Positions 1 through 10,300 of a DNA stretch of 64,000 nucleotides are shown here, piece by piece (within the stretch, counting starts at the first letter, position 1; each line of letters starts with the position of its first letter). A program made the translations under genes and the position numbers. Source of the DNA: Sebastes aleutianus (taxonomy: Eukaryota > Chordata > Actinopteri > Perciformes > Sebastidae); assembly GCA_916700875.1 (NCBI GenBank), contig CAKAKS010000032.1:15534129-15598128 (forward strand), given 5' to 3'. Under the pieces are notes generated by a model. The model made no database searches and had not been told where the DNA came from. It worked only from the letters and a program-made list of their open reading frames with translations.

Positions 1-200
1 ATACTTAGTCTTTTCTGTATACTTGTCAATATAAGCCAAGTATACTTAGACATTTAAGTATACTTGTCAGTATAAGCCAAGTATACTCAGACTTTTTTGT
101 ATACTTGTCATTATAAACCAAATATACTTAGACTTTTAAGTATACTTGTTAGTATGAGCCAAGTATTCTTAAGTATACTTTTGTTAAGTATCATGTAATA
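1..200 (+). repeat. 41-bp minisatellite, block 1
   Basis: Units starting with GTATACTTGTCA recur at 17, 58, 99 and 140, an exact 41-bp period, then decay. Each unit carries near-palindromes of the type AAGTATACTT. It lies in the probable first intron of the minus-strand gene. Confidence 0.85.
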
Positions 201-455
201 TAAATCTACTGTTACGGACATGTGCAATAACACGTTGGTCACTTTTGTGCAATGTAAATACTGTAAATCTACTGTTACAGATATGTGCAATATATGCTGA
301 TCACTCTGTGCAATAATTATATAATTATCTGACGGAAACTTTGTGCAATAATCTGGCAGAACTGTAATCATGGCAAAAAAACATAATAAATGAGACATTC
401 AGGTGTCAGCACTTGTGCAGCATCATCAGGACACTGATCTGAGTCTATACTATAC

Positions 456-569
456 CTGCAGATCCTTTGAAGCATCCTCCATGAAGTCATCCAAACACTG
501 TCTGCCAGAGGTGAACTTATCGAGCAGCACAATGGCCTCCTTGGCAAGGGATCCATAGCTTGATGCCAT
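456..569 (-). CDS. cfap99: First coding exon of a divergent gene, probably cfap99 (partial)
   Basis: Read on the minus strand, an ATG at 569 opens 38 codons that begin MASSYGSLAKEAIVLLDKF and end in DLQ, followed at once by a donor (CAG|GTATAG) whose first codons would give a stop, so this looks like a spliced exon and not a full ORF. The reading uses all 38 codons without a break, ends in phase 0 and is hydrophilic/helical. A perfect RFX X-box lies 234 bp upstream, which points to a cilium gene. From memory of human 4p16.3, CFAP99 (cilia and flagella associated protein 99) sits head-to-head with ZFYVE28, exactly this geometry. The remaining exons would lie outside the window to the left. The exon is seen; the gene name is inferred from position and promoter, not from a remembered protein match. 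Confidence 0.5.
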
Positions 570-802
570 TTTATATCGATCTGCTGAAAGCTGGGTGGAG
601 ATTGATAGGCTAACTGAGGTTGAAATCTGCTACTGTAGCAGAAAAGCCCGAAGAAATAGCCTACATATAGGCTCCTCAGGTAGATTGTGTAAAAAAGTAC
701 TGTTTTACTAGCTGAGAGAGACCAAAGTGGTTGCTATTAAAAGATAGATTCATAGAAAGTCTCCAGGAAAATTCACAGGGCGTCTTGTTGTCATGTTCAG
801 TC

Positions 803-815
803 GTTGCTTAGCAAC
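803..815. promoter_or_regulatory. RFX X-box (ciliary promoter motif)
   Basis: GTTGCTTAGCAAC is a perfect 6-bp palindrome (GTTGCT/AGCAAC sharing the central TA) and fits the RFX2/3 X-box consensus. It lies upstream of the minus-strand exon at 456-569. A CRE-like GACGTCAC lies 18 bp further out (833-840). Confidence 0.6.
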
Positions 816-954
816 TCACTAACGTAAACAGAGACGTCACCCAGCAGGTAGTGCCTTAGAAAAACAGGAATTATCTACATTTATTTTAATTATTTACAGG
901 TGTGTCTGAGTGCTGTTGTTGAAATTGTTGTGTGGTTTTTTTTTTGTTCTTCTT

Positions 955-1215
955 CTTTGAGGTATTTATTTGTTTTGTTAAATCAAAGCTTAAAACTTTC
1001 CTGTTTGCTTTTATTAAACCAGTTAATGATCTTATACTGCACTAGAGCTTTTACTCTTGTGTGTTATATTCTATTTTAGCTTCTATCCTAGCTTTTATTT
1101 TTAGCTTGTTTTTATTTTCTAATCTTTAATGTTTTTATGTTTTTATAACTGTTTTAATTATGTCTTAATGTTGATGAAATGTGCTCTACAAATAAAGCTG
1201 CCTTGCCTTGCCTTG
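955..1215 (+). repeat. LINE-type 3' tail with (TTGCC)n
   Basis: An AT-rich stretch ends in GTGCTCTACAAATAAAGC followed by repeats of TTGCC. This tail is typical of teleost non-LTR retroelements. No coding part is visible. Confidence 0.55.
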
Positions 1216-2220
1216 TCTTATCTTTTATTTTATTTGTTTTCTTTGTTAGATATGTGAAATACATGAAATGTCATGTCGCTCTTTCTTTGATTACTGTGGA
1301 AATTCTGACTAAACATTTTATTGTATAATTTAATTATTAATATTGTTAGTCTGTCTGTATGTGTATATATGTATAAATGTTTATATAAAATTCAATAAAA
1401 AATATTGTTTAAAAAAATATATATATTTACAGTTTTTTTTGTTATTATTGGGGCTGTTTTTTTCAACATATAAAAACAAACATCATGGTTTTAATCCTTG
1501 GGATGCAGATTAAACAGTGTGACAGCTTGATCCTTTGTTGGCTGCCATAACAATAATTATGACGTAGCATATTGTGACGTCTGTGCGAGCCAAGCGATGC
1601 CTTCCAGTGCTGTTGGAAATGTTGCCATCAACGTGATAAATACAAGGAAAGAGGAAATACATGCTGATAATTATAACCAGACTAAGGCAGATGACCTATG
1701 CGTGATTGTTGTAAATATGACTGACTGTTGTAAGGAAAAGTGACTAACTTTACATCAGGGTTTTGAGGGGTTAGTGGGGGAAAAGCTGATTACTGAACAA
1801 ATCACATGCAAACTGGGGTTTTAGTCTCACAATGCATCATCTGATTTCATGCCATAATATGATTAACATAAACTGATTTTTGTGGGCATGTAAACAAAGT
1901 CACTGGGTTGTCCCTCTGTGCTCACAACATGGATGAGAAGTCTCAGTTTAAACATCTACAGTTTCATTACACCTGAGGAAACTCAGCTGTCAACGCTCTA
2001 CTGATGAAGACTTTGTGATACGGTTGAAAGCTCCAGAACAAAGACTTGAAACTTGACTTGGACTTGCAAAAAAATTAATTGTGAGCATCTCTTTTTAGTT
2101 CATGAAAGTATACTTTAACTTATAGCACTTAGCCAATGATTTATGTATTACATAAAGAGACTTGCTCCTTTTGCTATTTGACTTGATGGTTTGTGATGAG
2201 ATTAAAAAAATAAATAAAAA

Positions 2221-2325
2221 AAGATTAAGTAAGTAGACTTTTCTGTATACTTGTCAGTAAAAGCCAAATATGCATAGACTTTTCTGTATACTTGTCAGTA
2301 TAAGCCAAATATACGTAGACTTTTA
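2221..2325 (+). repeat. 41-bp minisatellite, block 2 (short, diverged)
   Basis: Two to three diverged units related to the 41-bp repeat at the window start (GTATACTTGTCAGTA followed by an AAGCCAAATAT variant). Confidence 0.7.
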
Positions 2326-2334
2326 TATGTGGAT

Positions 2335-2601
2335 ATATAATGTTTGCACTACTGCTACTGCACATCATTTATAATATTTATAATGCACATAGTTATTTAC
2401 CTTTTTTAACTTTAACTTTTTACTAGTGTTCTATTGCTTGGGTATTTTTTATTTTTTTTAACTCTTATTTATTGTATGCCCTGCATCATTCTTATTTTAT
2501 TTATTTACTTCTTCTGTTAGAATCTGTGCTGCTGTGCAACTGCAATTTCCCCACGGGGATAAATGAAGTGCTATCCTATCCTATCCTATCCTATCCTATC
2601 C
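2335..2601 (+). repeat. LINE-type 3' tail ending in (CTATC)n
   Basis: A stem-like AATTTCCCCACGGGGATAAA precedes a short pentanucleotide array at about 2570-2601, the usual end of a teleost LINE. It is the same kind of tail as the reverse-oriented one near 5618 and the one near 62475. Confidence 0.6.
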
Positions 2602-2830
2602 TTTTAAGTATACTTGTCACTATAAGCCAAGTATACTTAGACATTTAAGTATACCTGTCACTATAAACCAAATATACTTAGACATTTAAGTATACTTGTC
2701 AGTATAAGCCAAGTATACTCAGACTTTTTTGTATACTTGTCATTATAAACCAAATATACTTAGACTTTTAAGTATACTTGTTAGTATGAGCCAAGTATAC
2801 TTAAGTATTATTTTGTTAAGTATATCTCTG
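2602..2830 (+). repeat. 41-bp minisatellite, block 3
   Basis: Units begin at 2608, 2649, 2690, 2731 and 2772 (41-bp period). Positions about 2674-2808 match about 42-176 with no difference that I can see, so blocks 1 and 3 form long direct repeats 2632 bp apart. Confidence 0.85.
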
Positions 2831-3109
2831 ATAAGTACATAAAAAGTAAACTGAATTTATACTCTCTTAGTTTAAGTTCAAAAGAAGTATACTTAATAGC
2901 ACACTTGAATAAACTTCATTTTGGTAAGGGCAGGCCTAGTTGTTATTTTGAGGATTTATATGCTGCCTTCCACTGTGTAATTGTCTGAAATATATTAATT
3001 ATTTCTTTTTAAAAATATTTTTGAGAGTTACAAGTTCTTTTAACATTGTCATGGAGCATATATACTGTATATTTGTATTCTGGGGGTATCGTTCCTATGC
3101 AGAGGGTAG

Positions 3110-3330
3110 TTTAGTTTATTTATTGACTACACTGAAGGCGTTTTATATTTTGATTATTTATTTATTTATTGTGTTGAGTTGAATGTGCTACTTAATTTGT
3201 ACTGTAATTACCTTGTGCCTTTTCTACCTTTTTTTTTATTTCTTAAAGCTGACTCGGTGTAAACTGCTCAGAATTCCAATGTACTTATAGGAGCAAATGG
3301 CAAATAAAACACTTGAATCTTGAATCTATA
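3110..3330 (+). repeat. Probable retroelement 3' tail with TTGAATC repeats
   Basis: An AT-rich stretch ends in AAATAAAACACTTGAATC and a second TTGAATC, resembling a non-LTR 3' end. It is weakly supported. Confidence 0.35.
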
Positions 3331-3519
3331 ACTGGGTAATTCAAAAATGTTTTCTGGAAAGACCATAACAGACATGAATCATTATTAAAAAAAAAATGTT
3401 TCCTTTTATTTATAAACATGCCCGGAGGGGATTTAACAAATACAAAATAACCAGTCAGTCACACAGTTATGCTTACACACGGTCTGTTTGGTATCATATT
3501 TTTCACGGTGTTTGGGAGC

Positions 3520-3920
3520 TGCCCGTGAAGGCATCACTTCCTGTGAAAGTGGGCGGTGAATGTTGTCAACGTGACTGTCATCCAGTGAGCGGTAGACGGG
3601 CAGAGAACCAAGCTGCTCCGCTCAGTCAGTCTGGAGAGAGAGTCGGGACTTGGGAAGTGGCCGGGCGGAGGAGAGACAGACAGGCAGCCAACCTCGGGGA
3701 TTTAGGGAAGATGGAAATAAGTCGTTGTTGTCGAATATCTCCTTTGTAAACGTTCAGCACAACGTTGTGTTTGGTACATTTAGCGTTTTTTGGAAGCCAC
3801 CAGCTGCTAGCTAGGTAGCTTAGCAACCAGCGGCTGATACTGTGTCAGACACACACAGGTAGAGGAGAGGAGAGGAGAGGAGAGGAGGGGTTGGTGACAA
3901 AGGAAGGTGGCGAGGAAACG
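3520..3920 (+). promoter_or_regulatory. Putative promoter / 5' UTR of zfyve28
   Basis: The sequence switches from AT-rich to GC-rich here. Two GGGCGG boxes occur (3551, 3663), with no TATA box. A short (AGGAG)n tract lies at 3861-3888, just before the start codon. An ATG at 3711 would open a 12-codon upstream ORF (3711-3749) if it is transcribed. The transcription start cannot be fixed from sequence. Confidence 0.45.
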
Positions 3921-3956
3921 ATGAACCGCTTTCGAAAGTGGCTGTATAAGCCCAAG
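3921..3956 (+). CDS. zfyve28: zfyve28 coding exon 1
   Basis: Encodes [12 protein letters not shown], the family's N terminus, then CCCAAG|GTAAGT. Phase 0. Human begins MM; here only one Met precedes Asn. Confidence 0.95.
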
Positions 3957-4318
3957 GTAAGTTATCTTTGTGTCAGCTCTGCAGTCAGTCATTGTTTGAT
4001 GCATATAGCTTCTGGAGACAGCTAGCAAAACTGCCTCACATCTGCTAACGTTAGCTCCTGATGTTACACTGTATATTAACCAGGAGCAGCTATATCCCTT
4101 TGTTGTTGTTGTTGTTGATGATGCTTTTGTTTTCTAGTCAGGGCGAACAGTGTTTACAGCCTGACACTGAATTATACTGATTGACATACCTTCATCTGGC
4201 ATTGTCATTAATGTTAGGTAGTGTTGAAGTGATTTTCTTTTGGTATTATACTCACAAATTCTTTGTAAAACCACAAGATTATAATAGCAACAACAATAAC
4301 AACAACAATAATGATACA

Positions 4319-4354
<36 letters not shown>

Positions 4355-7300
4355 TATAATGTTAATAGTAATAATGTCATCATTTTACAAAAATAAGAAA
4401 TTAATCCAAAGTAAAATCAGTTCATAGTATTTTAGGGCTGCAACTACTTTTTTTTATTATCGTGCTTGCCTTCAGCTGGCATTATCATTAATGTTAGTGT
4501 AGTGTTGAAGTGATTTTCTTTTGGTATTATACTCACAAATTCTTTGTAAAACCACAAGATTAAAATAGCAACAATAATGATAAAATAATAATAATAATAA
4601 TGTTAATAGTAATAATGTCATCATTTTACAAAATAAGAAATTAATCAAAACAGTTCATAGCATTTTAGTTCTGCAACTACTTATTTTTGTTGTTGTTGTT
4701 GATGCTTTTGTTTTCTAGTCAGGGCGAACAGTGTTTACAGCCTGACACTGAATTATACTGATTGACATACCTTCATCTGGCATTGTCATTAATGTTAGGT
4801 AGTGTTGAAGTGATTTTCTTTTGGTATTATACTCACAAATTCTTTGTAAAACCACAAGATTAAAATAGCAACAATAATGATAAAATAATAATAATAATAA
4901 TGTTAATAGTAATAATGTCATCATTTTACAAAATAAGAAATTAATAAAAACAGTTCATAGCATTTTAGTTCTGCAACTACTTATTTTTGTTGTTGTTGTT
5001 GATGCTTTTGTTTTCTAGTCAGGGCGAACAGTGTTACAGCCTGACACTGAATTATACTGATTGACTTACCTTCATCTGGCATTGTCATTAATGTTAAGTA
5101 GTGTTGAAGTGATTTTCTTTTGGTATTATTCTCACAAATTCTTTGTAATACCATAAGGATATAATAGCAACAAGAACAGCAACAATAATGATAAAATAAT
5201 AATAATAATAATAATGTTAATAGAAATAATGTTATCATTTTACAAAATAAGAAATTAATCAAAACAGTTCATAGCATTTTAGGTCTGCAACTACTTATTT
5301 TTGTTGTTGTTGTTGGTGCTTTTGTTTTCTAGTCAGGGCGAACATTGTTACACTGTAAAAACAGTTCTTAGCATTTTAGGGCTGCAACTACTTATTTTTT
5401 TTTATTATAGGTTGAACTGTAGGTTATTTCCCTCAATTAATTAGGTTATTCAGGTGTAAAATAATAAAACATAAAAATAGCCTGAAGCCCAAGGTGTGGT
5501 ATTGACATTGCTTGTTTTGTCTGATTAATCCCTAAGATAATTAATTTACTATCACATAAGACAAAGAAAAGCAGCAAAACCTCACAGAATCTTCAAAAAT
5601 GATGATTAAATAGTTCAATTCAATTCAATTCAAATCACTTTATTTGTCCCCGAGGGGCAATTGTAGAGGCTCATAGAGTAGTAAAATTAACAACACAATA
5701 CAGGAACATTTTAAACATCTTGAAAGTTAAAAATAATGATACTGATATAGTAATAATACTAGTAAAATACTTAAAATAGTGCAAAATAGTGCAGTATACA
5801 CAGTATATGGTACATATGGATATAAAAAACGTACGTAAAAATAGTTGTATTATTTTTCCTCTAATTGTTTAATTAAATGTCTTAATTGTTGCATTTGAAT
5901 GGGTTGGATTTGTTTCTTTATTGTAGACACCATCCCAAACTGGATAAATTGTTGTACGTATCACATCCACTGCTGCTCAGGCCCAGGACACACCATTTGT
6001 TGTAAAAAAAAAAAAAAAAATCACCATTTTTAGAGTGAGCTAGTAATGGATGTGCTGTGATTCTTTAAATCAAGCTCAGGGTGTGGAAACACGCCTGACA
6101 CAGCAGTGGAAGCATTGAAGGCTTGATCGCCTTGTTAAATGAACAGTTTAATATATGCCAACTGCAGCACTTTTTAGTTGGAGTGAATGTGAATATTTCT
6201 CCAGGGAGGGAACTGTTGTTACCTTTTTAGGTTTTAGGAGGAGAAATTGTAAAGCACTCTACTTAATGCGACGACTTGCACACATGCAAAACAGCATAAA
6301 TCTGAAGAAAGTTGTCAATGATCTGTACAGTATAATGTTTTCGTGCTGTATCATCATAAACAGTCACAGATTTTGTGCACAAGTTGGATTGAGATTGAAC
6401 TAGTCTACTTCTAGAGAATTCTGAGCTTTGGATGTTGTAATGTTTGACGTGGGTTTACCGTCTATATGCACTCATAGCCTTGACCCAATTACTCATATGC
6501 TCTTATGGAAAGTTTTCTATTTACTGTGAAGAAATATAACGTTGAAAAGCACTTCTTTGCAAAATGACACACACCACTTGTACTACACAGTATTCTAATG
6601 CAGCCTCTTCTGGAGGATGGGTACAAAAGGTTATTATTATCAGCTGAAGAGCATTTACATAAAAACATTAGGATTATATATTTAAATTCAAAAATATTGA
6701 ATTCCTTATACTTTTAGTACTCCATTTAAAAATCTTGTTGTTGGTAAAGAGGCTGAAGGCTGGAGTTTTCTTCTCTAGTCCACACACGCAAGTCTACAGG
6801 CCTGAATAACATTTTAGTGTGTTTTATATGTGGCGTCCTTTCAGTTTATTGGCACATAAACGGTTGATCTTGCATTAGGACTGGGCAATATATCAATATT
6901 ATATCAATACGGTGATATGAGACTAGACATCGTCTTAGATTTGTGATATCGTAATATGGCATAAGTGTGGTCTTTTCCTGGCTTTAAAGGCTGCATTTCA
7001 GTAAAGTGATATCGTTTTCTGAACTTACCAAACTTTTCTGTCTGTTCTATTATTTTCCTTTACACACTTAGTCATTATATCCACATTATTAAGGATTATT
7101 TATAAAAAATCTCATGTAAATATTTTCTTAAAGCAATAATAGTCAACCCTACAATATCCTTGCGAAATCGATATGGAGGTATTTGGTAAAAATATCATGA
7201 TATTTGATTTTCTCCATATTGCCCATCCCTATCTGGCATCATAACTTCTGTACATCATGAGTCCCGAAAGCATATTTTTCTATTGATAGAAACAAGAAAA

Positions 7301-10300
7301 AATACTGCAGAAAGTCTCTTTAACAAGTTTGTGACTGTGGTGCATTGTTGTGTTTCTTGGCAAAGAATATCAGACATTTTGCTTTACTTAAAAGGGTTGT
7401 CAACATGTATTTCTGACAGGCAGTATTAGTTGATAAGTCAGTCTCTCTGATAATAGAAGACAACTGCGTTTCCATATCAAACAATAACAGTAATCGCAAC
7501 AGTAGTGTCAGACAGGGATCAAATATAATGCATGTGATTATATATTATCCACCTGCTCTTTACCACATGCACGCACCTGCGTCACTCGTCTTTTCTCTGT
7601 TTGACCATGTTTGCTGACACAGCATTTTGGCGACCCATTGTTGGGGTCAGGCCTAAGTGTTGGGGTTCACCAGAGTATTGTCACATTCATGAATGACTAC
7701 TGACTCTGAAGTGCTGAGCCATTACATCAGTGCCTTTTTCTGCCAAATCACAGCCGTGGTAGGAATTAACAGAATTACACATAAGTCTGTGGGTTTTAAA
7801 TGATCAGTTCTGCCTCAAAGGAGTGAAGAGAAAAGCACCACAAGCCTCTGTAATTACGCCAATCAGTATGAAAAGACAACAGTAATGAAAGGAGGGCTCC
7901 GATCACTTTATGCTCTAAGCAACTAAGTAGTTTGCACGGAGAGAAAATATTTCTGTGGTAATTAAAATATGTGCCCAACCCACATAATCTGGCATTTATA
8001 GTTGAACACCGCATAGCATTGTCATTTTGCATCAACAGTAAGCCGTTTATTATTGAACAATGTTCTCCTGGAGACAGAAAAAGTGTTGAATCAGCATGTT
8101 CCCTTGACTGAAGCGGAGCTATTGATATTTTCAGAGCTGCTCTTTACTTCCCCAGATAAGTCCTACTGAGGAGGACTTTCTTTTGCCCCTGCTACACAAT
8201 CCCTTCCCAGTAGTGTGCAGCTCCGTGTGGGACATAATGTACCTGCCTATTGACTCTGTCATCTAAGTGCCAACCTCTGGAAAAAGATGAATGTGTAAGA
8301 AAGGATTGTCCTGTTTTTCTGTAAGGCAGTGGGGTAAAGGCTGTAATAGTTACAGTAACTCCCCCAAAGTAATGATATTTTCCACATTCCTTCGCGGCCT
8401 TTAAACTGGTTTAGCTGGTTTTTGTGTGAATAATAAACCTTTATTTACAAAAATATCTACAAAGGAGAGCTTACCATTTGCTCTCGATATTTTGCGTGCT
8501 TTATTTGACTGCTCATTAGTTGTACATTCTGCAGGGAAAAGTTTTAGATAGGTAAAAGAGGCTTTGGAGAGGGTGAAATCAGGGGAGAAGCATTCATAAA
8601 AATCTGCTTCAGCACACATCCCTGCAGTCCCAAACAAAGACCTGGCTCAGGTTTCCGCGCAGCCAAAATGGCCACTATATCCTCACCTCTCATTCATCAG
8701 CGGCAAACTTGCAGAGTGACTGGTGGCGAGAGAGAGAGCCAGAGAGAGAGATGTCAGGAGGCTAAACCTGTGCACTTCCTCTGTAGCCTGTGTTCCTCTC
8801 TTGGTTGTTATTCCATCAGGCATTCAGGAGCTGACCTTCAGCTCCACACCACCTCATCTGTCAGTGTGACGGGCTCACAGCTCGCACCAGGCCGGGTGCT
8901 CTCACCCCCATATACACCATGCTACTAATTTGCCCTTCATTCCCCCCCACCCCTCTCCCCACCGGACAGTTTAGTGCGTGGGTAGTTGATACTTTCTGCA
9001 CTTCTCCTTATCGAAATGTCAAACAGATATCAGTATGTAACAATATAGGCTGTTGGCAAAGGTATGAACATATGCAACGATGATGTCTGATTACTTTGAT
9101 AAGATCATCCAACATCTGACAGGTTGCTGATTCTTACAAACTTGATTTTAGAAGAATATAATTATATATATCATGGTCATCTTAACAGAGCTGACCATAA
9201 GAATTGTTTTTCAGTGTAACTTCCTATACTTTTCAACAAATTTAATTTTTTTCTTATGTCATTTTATGTCAACAGTGTGTGTTTATTTATATATTTAGTG
9301 TATCACAAATGTATAGCCTCAAAAGCTACATTTCATGCTTTTTGATTTGAATGGTGTATTTTGTGTGTAACATGTTTATTTATTTTTTTCTTTAGTATAT
9401 AGTAAAATAAAAGACCAATTTGGGATTTTGGTTTGTAAAACATCAAACTACAGTTAACAAAGCTTTCTCTTGGCAGTCCTTGTGATTGCACTGCCTTTTA
9501 AAGGTAATAAAAAGGTGTATTTCAGTGAAAAGATAATATCTAGAAACATTAAATCCATACTGGTAGTGGACACAGTAACAAAGCTTGTACAATATAATGT
9601 AAACCAACACAATAATACAGTACAATAAGACTATTAATCTATATTTGTAAACATAGACTGCAGCCAATCATTACTTTCATTATCAATGAATCTGTCATGC
9701 CTAGTATTTTCTTGATCATCAAATAATCATGTATTTTATGTAGGGCTGTCAATTGATTAAAATATTGAATCGCTTGATTGTCCATAGCTAATCGCGATTA
9801 ATCGCAAATGAATCACATATTTTTTATCTGTTCAAAATGTACCTTAAAGGGAGATTTGTCAAGTATTTAATACTCTTATCAACATGGGAGTGGACAAATA
9901 TGCTGCTTTATGCAAATATATGTATATATTTATTATTGGAAATCAATTAACTACACAAAACAATGGCAAATATTGTCCAGAAACCCTCACAGGTACTGCA
10001 TTTAGCATAAAAGATATGCTCAAATCATAACATGGCAAACTGAAGCCCAACAGGCAACAACAGCTGTCAGTGTGTTGACTTGACTATGACTTGCCCCAAA
10101 CTGCATGTGATTATCATAAAGTGGGCATGTCTGTAAAGGGGAGACTCGTGGGTACGAGATCCCATTTTCATTCACGTATCTTGAGGTCAGAGGTCAAGGG
10201 ACCCCTTTGAAAATAGCCATGACAGTTTTTCCTACCAAAATTTAGTGTAAGTTTAGAGCGTTATTTAGCCTCCTTCGCAACAAGCTAGTATGACATGGTT

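Noticed and set aside
1..200. Regular direct repeats suggesting a CRISPR array
   Set aside because: The units are head-to-tail with no unique spacers, and the genome is vertebrate; this is a minisatellite.
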